Assembly (NCBI GenBank): GCA_963281255.1
Contig: OY725492.1
Location: 1,302,001-1,366,000 of the forward strand
Direction: 5' to 3'
DNA from: Aphrocallistes beatrix
Lineage: Eukaryota; Porifera; Hexactinellida; Sceptrulophora; Aphrocallistidae
DNA length: 64,000 bases
Under the pieces are notes generated by a model. The model had not been told where the DNA came from, made no database searches, and saw nothing but the letters and a program-made list of their open reading frames with translations. Positions 32,336 through 43,354 of the stretch are shown here, one piece after another. The stretch's first letter is position 1. Every line of letters starts with the position of its first letter. Position numbers and translations under genes: made by a program.

Positions 32336-34640
32336 TTAGAAATAAAGTTTGCTTTTCCTGGCTTTAAATGAATCAATTTGAGACTTTCTAGTATTTTCAC
32401 TTACTTCTTTGGAAAGTCCAGAAAGATATAGATTTGCAATAATAGAACGAACTTTCATACAATAATCAGTAGCATGTACTTGTATATCGCATACAAAACC
32501 AGAATCCCATTCAACTGATACTTGTTCGAGTAGAAGGATCAACACAATTTTAGTTGGAAGTGTAGATGCTAGAATTTGAGATTCAAATGATTCAAGTACA
32601 CAAAATGCAATTTCTACATACTGATAAAGTAGGAATGATGGTAACTGGAGTCCTCCTCTATCTAAAATCTCAATATAAGAATTATTCATCTGATCCTTCT
32701 GTAGAAGTTCTAGACAAGTCTCACAAATGCAGCGTTGTATTAACTTATGGGAGATATACCCTGATACATAGGCAACAATATGCTTTGTATTTTCTGCTAA
32801 AGTTAGTAGGTAAATAGAATCAGTTGGTAATGTACTTATATACTCCAGAGTAAGATTTTTATCATCAGTTAGGGACACTGTTAGTTCACTATAGTCAATA
32901 TCACGTTTGAGGAGGATTTGATGAGTTATTATCTTTTCAGAACGTAGAATCTCAGTTAAGCTTACAAGAAAACGGCCGCCACTCATTTGTAGATATTGGG
33001 AGAATCGCCTTTCTAAAGGATCCGTTTGCAATCTTCCTGTTAATATATAATGAAAGCCATTTCTGATTAAATCATTAGATAGATCAGCAATCGCAGAATT
33101 GGTATTTATCAAAGCTTCAAAGGTTTGTATAGTAAGGCCCATTTTTTTTTAATCCTTCCATGTTGTCAACTATTTATTCATTTCTGACAGAAAGATACAT
33201 TTAGCCTTCAGTGTATCTGGAGTAATAGCATTTCCAACGCGATGTGGATGAAAACGTTCTATTGTATTGACTAGCAACCACCACATGTTTATGAGCTCTA
33301 AGAATGCAGGAGTTACTTTATCTGCATCTTTAAGATATTCACGCATTGCAGCTGAAGTCTTATTATCAAAAATAGCTAGAGCAAGTGGAACAGACTGTTT
33401 AGAGTTTCCCGGGTGAAGTGATTGGTAGTTTAAAGATGGAGCTTTTCTAAGATGGAAATTTATCGAAAGGTCTGCAATGACTCTGCATTATGAACTTTAT
33501 GAAGACTTGACCAATGTACATTTCCCGCTGGAACTATGTGAGTTAATTCTTGAATTTCTAATTGTAGTTGTGGTATCTTAAAGAAACGAGCACCCAAAAT
33601 ATTATTGTGAATATTTTTGATAAGGTGGATCGTATCGAACATCAAGTAAACAGTTTGAGAAGTAAATGGATTGACCATGCAAAATTTCTTTTCAGTTGGA
33701 TACATATTCATCAGATAGTTGAATGAAGAAATATTGGTTTTCTGAAGATAGTTTTAATATAGGAATAGCCTTAATTACAAAGGGGACAGTATTAGTGAGA
33801 TACATTGCCATAAAGCAAAGTATACTTTTGAACATCTGTAGATTTTCATCACATCCAATTATATCTTGTCCATCAAATTGTACTTGTTGCTGTAAATGCA
33901 TTTCGTCGAGGAGGATTACCATACATTTCCAAACAAACCATCTTCACGGAGTTTAGATAAAGCCTTTAATTAACCCTCGCCTGGCTAGGTCTCAAAAGTA
34001 TAAATAGAGAAAACCCCACTTTCATTTTCACTTTCAGTTCACTTTCAATGTACTTTCATTTTCAAATTTCAACATTCCTAGCCAGCCGCGGGTTAAACTG
34101 TCAATTGAGTCTGATTTTAATCCACGTAACAGCCTCTGACCTTGTAACGGTAAGTATTGTCTTAATAGATTATAAGCTGCATTAGAGGTATATCGCAATT
34201 GAAGAGCAAATCGAAGCGCACTTTTTGAATATTTATAATTTCCGTTTGGGAAATGGTATAAGAGTTTCAACAAATCTTTAATAGGTTCAATGTCATAACA
34301 GTAAGTTGCGTTTCTACAATAATTTGGAATATTGTCCAAGTTATATATTTTAGAACCTTTGGATTTAGATATATAATCTGGAAGAGGAATAGGAGAACCT
34401 TCAAAGCTTAGGTCCACATGGAAGTCAGAACTAATATTTATACACTCCTTAACTGTAGCTATGCCTGATTGTATTTCTATATATTGTCAGATTTGTATCA
34501 GTAGATACATGGAAAAAGTCTTTAAATTCGATTGCTGATTTTATATAATCTAAAATATCATTTAGACCGAAATTTTATGCGTGTTTGAAAAGTGGGTAGT
34601 TCATCTTTTTTAAAATTTCGTGCAATTTAATTTTTTCGAA
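32336..34640 (-). pseudogene. P-element (THAP9-like) transposase, frameshifted
   Basis: In order on the minus strand: TLHPPSTHKS region (about 34700-34600); YSKSALRFALQLRYTSNAAY and LRQYLPLQGQRLLRGLKSD (34034-34417); VILLDEMHLQQQVQFDGQDI with FVIKAIPILKLS (33692-33922), which includes the first acidic catalytic region; VYLMFDTIHLIKNIHNN (33460-33711), typical of P transposases; and LTGRLQTDPLERRFSQYLQM with SGGRF (32336-33142). At least three frame breaks separate these blocks. No THAP zinc finger is visible at the N-terminus. A cut-and-paste integrase role is inferred from family resemblance. Confidence 0.85.
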
Positions 34641-35035
34641 TACCTGAAGGAATAACAGTCTGGCTTTTATGAGTTGAAGGAGGATGCAATGTTGGGATGG
34701 GATTAAGCGTCATATTGAGCCTAGTTTTGAATAGATGAGGAATAATATACTTTTCTTCAAAATGTTCAATACATATTCTTTAAATCGATTTAAAAATCGA
34801 TTTAAAAATGACCATTGCTTAAAGTTAATTATTAAAATACAATTTCGTTAATGACCTTGTGTGTTACATATTTTCTTGGAATATGGTTGCTTTAGATTTA
34901 TTGTTCAAGTTTTAGAATAGTTGTCCAAATTGTTACATTTTATTCTGTGCGTGAGAGATAACCACATTAAAAATAATTGCAAGCACAATATCGAAAAAAT
35001 TTCAAGAACATCTAAAAAAGCGACTATATTATATA

Positions 35036-35832
35036 CAAGCGCGCTTCGCTTGCTTGCGCTGCGCGGCTTGCGGACACTGTCCGCAGAGTCGCCCTGCGGG
35101 CGCCTGGAGTTACTCAATCTAACCTATTTTGGAAATTTTTTTCCTTTATATAAATATTGTAAACGAAGGTTAACGAAATTTCCCATATGGATAATTTCTC
35201 ATATGGATCCGAAAATATATTATCGAACTCTACAGCGCTAAAAACCTCATGTCAACCGTTGAAAGCAAGTTTCTAGCATATTTTTGAGATTTGTTTACCT
35301 TATGTACCTAATGTAAACAAAAGTAAACAAATAATTTATCCTATAGATCTGAAAATATGATATTCGAAATTTACACCCCTGGAAACCCCATATCACCCGT
35401 TGGAAGCTAGTCTCTAGCATATTTTTCAAAATTTGTCAAATGGTGTGAAAATATGTATATAAAGGTGTGAAAATAGGCACGTAATTTTTTTTAATTGCCA
35501 TACACTATAATACATTTAAGATATCAAACATAAGTTGTGGCTTTGAAGTATTAATAACAATGACGATCTATTGTAGTGTCGTACTTGTACAATGATTTCT
35601 ATTGTGTTAGTGTAGTAATCTATTCTGTAAGGAATAGGTGTGAAAAATTGTTTTCCATTTTTTTGCAGAGATGTGAAAATTTACTTAGATCTTAGAACTT
35701 AATCGTAGGCATAGCCATATCATTTGACACATACATGCCAATTTTCACATCTCTATGACTTCCCAATTCTTCAATCAATTCGGACAAACAAAAAAAATAA
35801 ACAAAAAAATCCTAGCATTTTAATATATAAGA
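35036..35832 (-). mobile_element. Helitron-like family A, nested in the P-like element
   Basis: A full copy (797 bp), plus-strand order CAAGCGCGCTTCGCTTGC to ATTTTAATATATAAGA, with host A before and T after on the plus strand. It contains the GCGGACA stem and the same body as 22440-23218. Inserted after the P-like element arrived. Confidence 0.7.
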
Positions 35833-36060
35833 TGCGTGTGTATTGTTTATATAATGCGAAGTCATCATTAAATGGCGCCTAAACCACAATTGTGAGAATT
35901 TCGAAAACCCTCCCAATGGATTCAGCAACCTTATTACCTCATATTATATCGAATTTGTAACTTAAAACAATATTTTATTCCCGCGAGAAAAAATTAGAAA
36001 CTGGCCTCTCTTTTTTTGACGTCCCTCGGCTACTTTCCTATCTGTATTATTAAGTAGTCT

Positions 36061-39000
36061 ATGTCTCATCTTATAACATACTTCACTATCTTCGCATTTC
36101 TAGGATTCAATTTAATTCATGGTGAGCTGAGTATTCCCTTTAGTTAATATATTGGTAAATCGACCAATCATTAATGATTTTGTTGAGATTCCCACAAAGC
36201 ATTTCAATTAGAAATTTCAGAAATCCATCTTCAAAATTGCGTATCAATATATCGTCAATATTCTTAACACTAATACTATTTATATCTTTACAGGTACAGT
36301 GACTCAGCTACCAGCATACGCCTGTCAAGGGGAAAGAATTACTGTTGAGTGTGACATCACTGTCCCGGATACAATCAATAATAATTTCCGTTCCAATGTT
36401 ATCCAATTCATTGTCGGTACTGAAGATTCTCCGATTTCAGATAACGCGGTTAATACTGGTAACTATGTTACTGGGGGTCTGAATCTGGTTCGACTGACTG
36501 CTTTTGCTAATAGCAGTTTTAGCGATAAGCAAGAATATATTAGGGAGTATTACTCTCTCAGCTTACACAATGTCTGATGCTGGACTACGTCTTGGATGTT
36601 CTGCTGCATACTTTCTTAATGGAAATTCAGGAACTTCTACTACCATGAGTGAAACAGTTCGATTAATTCCTGCAGGTATAGTCACAGTCAGTGGCGTAGC
36701 TAGGGGGGGCGAGGGGGGCGGACCGCCCCGGGCGGCGCTTAATAGGGGGCGGCACTTGACCTTGAGTTTCATAAGATATATATTGGTAAACTCAGCATTT
36801 TTCCAGAAATATGTGTTGAGGGGCGGCATGAAATATATCCGCCCCGGGCGACATAGGTGTAAGCTACGCCAGTGGTCACAGTTATCCTTATTTACTATTT
36901 GCTTGCATCTGAATATTACCATTCCTCAGCTCCTCCTTCTCCGCCATCTATACTGTCCATCTCATCATCCAACATAGATCCTAGCACTTGTTCTGCTGCA
37001 GTTTCACTGGACTGGATACCTCCCTCTTCTACAGACAGAACCGTAGATCGCTATTACTTGTCTCTACAGAACGTAACAACACTAGCGAGCATATTAGCAC
37101 CTGCTAACTCATACTCTCACAATACTACTCTACTCCTCGATACAGTCTATGCATACTCTGTCTCTGCTAGTAGCTGTGCTGGGAATTCTCCTCCATATAC
37201 TTCTAATTTAAACTCCATTAAGAGTGAGTTGATCTGATTTTTTATTTAAGTTCGTTAATATATTACTTATATTACTTGAACTGCGCGGCTTGCGGATACT
37301 GCATGTCCACAGATTCGCCCTACGGGCGGGCGCCTGGAGTTGCTCAATATATCCTATTTTGAGAATTTGTTTAATTTATATAAATATTGTAAACAAAAGT
37401 AAACCAATAATTTATCATATCGATCTGAAAATATAATATTCGAAATCTACACTCCTAAAACCCCATGTCAATCAACCATTGGAAGCTAGTCTCTAGAATA
37501 ATTTTCAAAATTAGTCAAATCGTGTGAAAATATGTATATAAAGGTGTGAAAATATACACATAACCTTTTTTACTGCCATACACTATAATATAATTGAGAT
37601 AACCATATAAGTTATTGCTTTGAAGTATTAATAACAATGACAGCCTACAATAGTGTAGTACAATGATTTCTATTGTGAGAGTGAAGCCGTACATAGTATT
37701 GCATAGAAAAGGAGTGAAAAATTGTTTTCCACCTTTTTTGCAGAGGTGTGAAAATTTCGCTTAGATTTTCAAACTTAATCGTAGATTCATCATTTAACAC
37801 CTACATGCAAATTTTTGTATCTCTATGACTTGCCAATTCTTCAATCATTTCGGACAAACAAACAAACAAAAAAATACTAGCATTTTAATATACAAGCGCG
37901 CTTCGCTTGCTTGCGCTGCGCGGCTTGCGGAAACTTTGTATCCGCAGAGTCGCCCTGCGGGCGCCTGAAGTTACTCAATCTATCCTATTTTGGAAATTTT
38001 TTCCTTTATATAAATATTGTAAACATAGGTTAACGAATAATTTTTCATATGGATCCGAAGATATAATATTCGAAATCTACAGCACTAAAAACCTCATGTC
38101 AACCGTTGGAAGCTAGTCGCTAGCATATTTTTCAAAATTCTTTAAATGGTGTGAAAATATTTATATAAAGGTGTGAAAATATGCACATAATATTTTTTAT
38201 TCATATACACTATGATACATTTAGGATATCAAACATAAGTTGTGGCTTTGAAGTATTAATAACAATGTCGATCTATTGTGGTGTCGTACAATGATTACTA
38301 TTGTGATAGTATAGTCCTTTATTTAGTATATAAAAGGTGTTGTAACGGTTTAGATCCATGGTTAACAGTCTGGACCACCCAGTAGATTCACCCTTAGGTT
38401 TACTACATATACTCTTGCATTAGGCAAACATTGTGTGTTAGTTTTCTTATACTGTATCTCTCTCTAGCTTACTTGGTACTTCAATAAACTAGTATCTAAC
38501 TAACTACGTTACAGTGTGAAAATTTGTTTTCCATTTTTTTGCAGAGGTGTGAAAATTTCACTTAGATCTTAGAACTTAATCGTAGTCATATCATTTGACA
38601 CCTACATGCCAATTTTCATATCTCTACGACTTGCCAATTTTTCAATCAATTCGGACAAACACACACAAAAAAATCCTAGCGTTTTAATATATAAGATAAA
38701 TAAGATGTGTTCAATCCACGATTTTATAACATCCATTTTAAAACTCCATCTGACATAAACATGGAGATATCATTCACAACGTATTATTAATCTAATTTTC
38801 TTCATATGACATGGCATGTTGGCTAGCAGACCTACTAAATTTCTAGAACACTGAAGAATATGTGCATGCCTAATTTCCGGAATGGGACAGGTTATGAAGC
38901 CTATTTCCGGGACGGGACGAATCAAAATACCTATTTTCCGGGGCAGGATTGGCACATTCCGGAAAATATAGGTACCTAATTTCCGGGATGGGACAGAAAA

Positions 39001-42000
39001 GGTACCTAATTTTCGAAACGGGCCGGGTTAAGATAACTAATTCTTTTTTTAATTTGGGACGGGGTCCAGTCCCGTCCCGGAAATTATGTATCTAGATTTT
39101 CCGGGACGGTTCCATCCCGTCCCGGAAATTAGGCATCCCCGTATAATCGTAACATCGATTAATCACGTCAACTACTTAAGTAGCTACATCTAAATACAGT
39201 TAATTCGTATTTGTATGGTTACAAACGCGCTTCGCTTGCTTGCGCTGCGCGGTTGGCGGACACTTTATGTCCGCCTGAAGCGCCCTTTGGGGGCCTGGAG
39301 TCACAATGATTAATTATAAAGGGGATAACATCTCTAAACACGTCAATCCTACTGTTATAATCGATATCGCACGAAAAAACACCAAATTTGTTCATTTTTA
39401 AAATTTTTGATGCGTAATGATGACGTCATAACAGATTGATGAGTCATCATATTTTAATGATGCTTATAATATCACATATATGCGCATTAATCGAGTTTTA
39501 ATAATAAGGATATAGCGGTAGAGACGTAGCCAGGATGTGGCACATGCGGCCTAGACCGCAAATCACAGGCTGTGCCCACTAAAATTTCACAAATTCGCAT
39601 TATGTGCCGCAACCCTCTCACGGAATGAACTAGAATTGCCTCGCCATAAATACACCCCTGTGTGGGGGACCTCCGAGATGCTACAACCTAATTTCCGGGA
39701 CGGAACGGGACCGTCCCGGAAAATCTAGATACTTAATATCCGGGATGGGACGAGATCCCGTCCCCGAAATTAGGTACCTTTTCTGTTCCGTCCCGGAGAT
39801 TACGCAATTTGACTCGTCCCGTCCCAGAAATTAGGAATGTCCCGAATAATATTATCTCAAATCTTGTTGTTTAGGTTTCTCTTTGCAGGACACTCCACAG
39901 ATCGATTATGACGTTGTGAACCAAAAGATTACTATTAATTGGGTTTGTTTACTCTTCAAGAAACTAAATTATTATGTATGAATTCCGACATACGTATGTG
40001 TATATTTTCATTCTTATTATTTGTACCAGGGTTGGATCCAGGCCTGGGTTTCATTGGAGTTAAGGGGATCTAAAATATTTTCAGGAGGGGTGCTTGCCCC
40101 TTAATGGGTTGACTACTGCAGGGCTGGATGGAGCCCCGGACCTCGAAGGGGGCTGAGGAAATCTAAAATATTTGGGTGGCTAGATGCAACCCTTGGGTGG
40201 CTAGATGCAACCCCGAGGGTGGCTAGATGCAACCCTGTTTGCACCTAATTTCATCTATGATGGATAGTATCTGTCCTTTTAGGAATTGTCTGATGAATCT
40301 ATCCCATTTCTCATTGACTACTCTTTGGAATATAGAATGAATGCTGAATCCAAGAGCTTCCCCATAACGAAATTCTCTGCACTTTCATCTATTCGGACTC
40401 ATACTCAACCTCTACCTCGCTTTAAATACAATTCAATACCATCTGACGCGATAACTTTCTTAAGGATAACTCAGCAGTGTGGACAAACATACAATGGTGA
40501 AGTCATGAGTAGGAAATCAATTCTAATATGCAATTCTTATGCGATATCTTTGCATTTGCATTTGATTACTTTTCAAGTATTGTGATATTTTGCATGCTCG
40601 TGTGCGGTACGGCCTGATTTGACCTTAGTTGACCTTGATACTACAATATTGAAACTATACATATATTAGTTTGACCAAATAACAATGGCTTCGAAAAATT
40701 TACTTTTAATTAGGAGATTATTAGAATCGATTAACAACAGACCCGGTAAACTGAAAGTGGAAAATTATACAGTCGAAACCGATTTTTTCTTATATCGGGT
40801 TATCCTTACTAATCGACTTTTCTACCAATAAACTCGGAATTTCTTACACTATGGTGTAAGAAATTCCGAGTTTACTGGTACATTTCATCGGTTCTTTATA
40901 ACTTGTGGTTTGTTCTTATAATCGATTTATTATTACTATTGATTTATTCTTACCATTTTGATCTGAAAAAAATAGTGAGAAAAACGGTTTCAACTGCATT
41001 TGAAAGAAGTGGTATGACAAGTGCCGTGCCCGTCGCACCACTTCCGCCGAGCTTGTAACATTAGTACAACTTATAATCTCCTATATTGCAAAGTAAGCAT
41101 CTAAATAGCTGCGATCACTGCGAATAATGAATGAATGTGAAGTTCTGAATTTGCCCTAGTGTCGCAATAGCAAGGTTTGTTTGTAATTTGAGATATCAAA
41201 TAAAGTTAAAATCTTAATATCCAGCACCAAAATGAATTTTAGAAAGCCTTCTTGAGCAGCAAAATGTTAGATGCATTTAACAGTGCTATATGGATTCTAA
41301 AATTCGGATCATTTATCAATGGATTTACCAATTATCTTCTTCTAGTCTTACCTCCCTCAATCCAGTCTCCTCGAATCGAGACTATCACGGGTGAGTAACA
41401 TGCTTTCTAAATTCAATTGATATTCTGAAGATTTCTGGTCCCTAGATTAAGACCTAAAAAATTCGGTTGAAATAAAACCTGAAATGCAGTGGCGGCTCCA
41501 AAGATTTTAATTTAGGGGGCCAAATTCGACTGTACAGGAATTAGAAGACCAGCATTAATGCAGGAGTATATCCATGGTTTTGGATTGTGGGGATCATGAG
41601 CGAGCGAAGCAAGAAGGGAATTTTCAAATCTTTGACGCTGAAATATCGACCTACAGCTATTCTAACCATCATGGAGCAATATTTTGGATCCAATCATTTT
41701 TTAGTTATTCATTTTGATACATAAAAATCAAGACATAAAGTAGAAAGCTACTTTACAACTTTGGGGTCTATGGCCCCCTAGCCTCCCGTGGAGCGCTACT
41801 AAAATTACTTTTTCTTTTCCAATTTTTAGAGAATTAAATTTACTAAATTTACAGATATTTGGGTCGTTTGTTTTCTATAAAATTTTACATTTTTGAGATA
41901 TGATTCCGCCCCCGTTATTTGTCATAGCATCGCTGTAAAGCAGAGACAAGTATATGTGGTTAAAGGAAAAGTCTACCAAAAATTCAACAAACTTTACAGG

Positions 42001-42696
42001 AGTTGATGGAATTCAAGGAAAATTTATTTTCCGCCTTTTATTCATGGAACTTTCAAGTTGTCCAAATTTATAATTGCTTTTAAACAAAAACAAACAAAAT
42101 ATTTATCTTATTCATAAAAAGTATTATATTCGGAATTTACACCCCTAAAACCCTATATCAACTGTTGAAAGCTAGTCTCTAGCCTATTTTGGAAATTTGT
42201 TTCCTTATGTAGTAACTATTGTGAGTAAAATAATATTTGTCATATTGTCTCAAAAATATGATATTCAGATTCTATGCTCCTAAAATCCCAAGTCAATCAT
42301 AGAAAGTTATTCCTAGCATAGTACAGGTCTTATTCCAAATTTGATTTTAGATATTATTCTACATTCCCTGTTACTTCTATTCTTAAAGATATATTTCCAA
42401 CATGGCTTCCTATTTCTATCATCATTGGATTGATTCTCTTGATAAGTTTAGTCATAAACTTACTACTAATAATAGTTGTTGTCTACCTACTAAGAAAGAT
42501 CAAGTTTTTGAACTCAAAATTAGCGCCAACTAAACCAGCTCCATCTCATCTTTACGAACACATAGACCTAGACGAGATGAGCAGTAGCATAAACTCTCCC
42601 ACTCAACAACGATCTCCTCACGATTATGTACCTATGAGTTCTGTACATGAGCAAGAAAGCACTCAGACTACCTCTCAGTATGCTAACTTGAAGTGA
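36061..42696 (+). CDS. Ig/FN3 transmembrane receptor with ITIM-like tail (7 exons)
   Basis: Exons inferred from GT-AG sites and matching phases: 36061-36121 (signal peptide), 36294-36675 (Ig-like), 36930-37223 (FN3), 39875-39942 and 40283-40508 (second FN3), 41346-41390 (stem), 42389-42696 (TM and tail). All joins are phase 1 except the phase-0 join inside the second FN3. The tail holds YEHI, YVPM (a YxxM PI3K-type site) and SQYANL, which fits the ITIM pattern S/I/V/LxYxxI/V/L and also YxN. Type I surface receptor, probably signalling through SH2 proteins. Damage: a P-like element splits exon 1 and exon 2 has a frame break near 36520-36550. The ATG at 36061 is supplied by the transposon end, in frame. 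Function (recognition or adhesion) is inferred. Confidence 0.75.
36294..36675 (+). CDS. Receptor exon 2, Ig-like domain with frame break
   Basis: Acceptor CAG at 36291-36293; donor CAG|GTATAG at 36675/36676. The frame entering from exon 1 reads AYACQGERITVECDI and ends at TGA 36575-36577. The frame that joins the next exon reads TLSAYTMSDAGLRLGCSAAY. Together they make one Ig-like domain, so one base was gained or lost between about 36520 and 36550. Confidence 0.7.
36689..36874. mobile_element. hAT-type MITE in receptor intron 2, TSD GTCACAGT
   Basis: Ends CAGTGGCGTAGCT and AGCTACGCCAGTG, with GTCACAGT duplicated at 36681-36688 and 36875-36882. GC-rich interior with GGGGGGCG runs. Its insertion 14 bp past the exon 2 donor lengthens a very short intron. 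Confidence 0.9.
36930..37223 (+). CDS. Receptor exon 3, fibronectin type III domain
   Basis: A 294-bp phase 1-1 exon: PPSPPSILSISSS, SLDWIPPSS, VDRYYLSLQN, then VYAYSVSASSCAGNSP. This is the FN3 pattern (W in strand B, Y in strands C and F). Acceptor TCAG|C, donor AAGA|GTGAGT. Confidence 0.85.
37281..37890 (-). mobile_element. Helitron-like family A, truncated copy 1 of a tandem pair
   Basis: The GC-rich 3' end lacks its last about 30 bp and the 5' end is cut by the next copy, which inserted at its TTTTAATATA terminus. It lies in receptor intron 3. Confidence 0.6.
37893..38696 (-). mobile_element. Helitron-like family A, copy 2, carrying a solo LTR
   Basis: A full copy from CAAGCGCGC to GTTTTAATATATAAGA, inserted at the end of the previous copy and interrupted by a 173-bp LTR-like element. 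Part of receptor intron 3. Confidence 0.65.
38341..38513. mobile_element. Solo LTR, 4-bp TSD GTGT
   Basis: Begins TGTAACGG and ends CGTTACA (TG..CA with a 7-bp inverted end), flanked by GTGT at 38337-38340 and 38514-38517. TCAATAAACT lies near the end, like an LTR poly(A) signal. Removing it restores the AAAAGGTGTGAAAA sequence of sister copies. Probably from a small LTR retrotransposon. Confidence 0.75.
38874..39138. mobile_element. CCGGGACGGGAC palindromic element
   Basis: GCATGCCTAATTTCCGG at the left and CCGGAAATTAGGCAT at the right, with five to six degraded CCGGGACGGGAC units between. TSD not legible. In receptor intron 3. Confidence 0.6.
39232..39510 (-). mobile_element. Helitron-like family B, internally deleted
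   Basis: Plus-strand start CAAACGCGCTTCGCTTGC (after A), end CGAGTTTTAATAATAAGGA (before T). 279 bp; both ends intact, the middle lost. Confidence 0.65.
39687..39843. mobile_element. CCGGGACGGGAC element fragment
   Basis: CCTAATTTCCGGGACGG followed by inverted CCGTCCCGG units, ending TTAGGAATGTCCC. It lies 31 bp before the acceptor of receptor exon 4. Confidence 0.5.
39875..39942 (+). CDS. Receptor exon 4, start of second FN3
   Basis: Acceptor GTTTAG|GT keeps the phase-1 frame as SFSLQDTPQIDYDVV, then KITINW; donor TGG|GTTTGT. The alternative acceptor 14 bp later would give an immediate stop in the incoming frame. Confidence 0.6.
40035..40240. repeat. GC-richer MITE-like piece with tandem repeat
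   Basis: CAGGGTTGGATCCAGGCC and CAGGGCTGGATGGAGCCC resemble hAT-type ends in direct orientation. GGGTGGCTAGATGCAACCC repeats three times at about 40173-40236. In the intron between receptor exons 4 and 5. Confidence 0.4.
40283..40508 (+). CDS. Receptor exon 5, rest of second FN3
   Basis: It follows exon 4 in phase 0: ELSDESIPFLIDYSLEYRMN, then SDAITFLRITQQCGQTYNGE. The donor ATGA|GTAGGA is weak but gives the phase 1 required by exon 6; reading through adds an unconserved tail and a stop. Confidence 0.65.
40769..40996. mobile_element. pogo/mariner-like MITE with perfect hairpin
   Basis: Ends near CAGTCGAAACCG and CGGTTTCAACTG, with a TA before the left end. Its centre has a 21-bp perfect inverted repeat with a 4-nt loop (40829-40874). 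Lies in receptor intron 5. Confidence 0.55.
41346..41390 (+). CDS. Receptor exon 6, short stem exon
   Basis: Acceptor TTCTAG, 45 bp, donor ACGG|GTGAGT. Reads ILPPSIQSPRIETITG with phase 1 on both sides, linking the FN3 to the TM exon. Support is splice signals and phase only. Confidence 0.55.
41489..41801. mobile_element. hAT-like MITE (ends only)
   Basis: CAGTGGCGGCTCCA and TGGAGCGCTACT ends with GGGGGCC/GGCCCCC inside each. TSD not clear. In receptor intron 6. Confidence 0.45.
42389..42696 (+). CDS. Receptor exon 7, transmembrane segment and tyrosine tail
   Basis: Acceptor CTTAAAG. A hydrophobic run of about 33 residues (IIIGLILLISLVINLLLIIV is its core) is followed by basic RKIKF, a stop-transfer signal for type I topology. 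The tail has three tyrosines: YEHI, YVPM and YANL four residues from the end. Ends TGA at 42694-42696. Confidence 0.8.
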
Positions 42697-43354
42697 TGTG
42701 AAGTATTCTAATTTATGGATATAGTATATTTTACATTAAGAGAGGAAAAAAGATGTCGAACCTACATTCTTTGTCATTAATGATATTTAGTAGTATATTT
42801 AGCAATCTTAGCTTGGGTCCTGGGACTCAAATGTTTTAACTGTTTTTGAATTAACTATAAGATAGGATTGATTTTATCTACATATATTTGGTTGTTTATA
42901 CTACTTTGTTTGATTCTTATACTATCTTGTGCTACGATTCAATAATTGGAATTTGACGGCAAGGTCTTTCAGAGACAATATGTATCTGTCAGAATATCTC
43001 TACTTTTATCAACAATGACATAAAAAACTTGAAATTAGTAGCTCTTTCTATAAGAGTAAATGTTAAAGTTAAAAAGGTTTCACTTACAGTGGCCTTCTCT
43101 GGGCAAAAAATATCCGTGAAGGCTTAGGAGCACTCTTTAGGAGACTCATCATCTGTATGAGGTTTTAGTTTTTTTGCTATCGTATGTACAAGTAACTAAT
43201 ATAACTAACCGTCAGTTTTGGATTTTAGTGACTAGATTTATAAATTACAGCTGCTGAGAAGTCAGGGTCTCTTCTACATTGATCCTTAAGACTCATATTT
43301 AAGAGCATGTGTTATTTTTTCGCAAAATCTCGTCACTTCCGGCTTTTATAGGTA
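42697..43354. other. 3' flank of receptor, no gene
   Basis: AT-rich, no ORF. No clear AATAAA close to the stop. Confidence 0.35.

Larger units (their letters stand above)
31881..36063 (-). mobile_element. P-superfamily transposon, 7-bp TSD TCTCATC
   Basis: TIRs of about 214 bp (31881-32096 and 35850-36063), nearly identical, start CATAGACTAC and end GTAGTCTATG. TCTCATC is duplicated exactly (31874-31880 and 36064-36070). The minus strand carries a P/THAP9-type transposase (32336-34640), and a Helitron-like copy (35036-35832) is nested near the right TIR. The element is disabled by frameshifts. Its ends resemble those of the foldback elements at 3792, 4923, 9003 and 13015, which it may once have mobilised. 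Confidence 0.9.

Noticed and set aside
36504..36977. 157-codon ORF covering the end of the Ig exon and the MITE
   Set aside because: Only its first part is exon; beyond 36675 it reads intron and MITE sequence.
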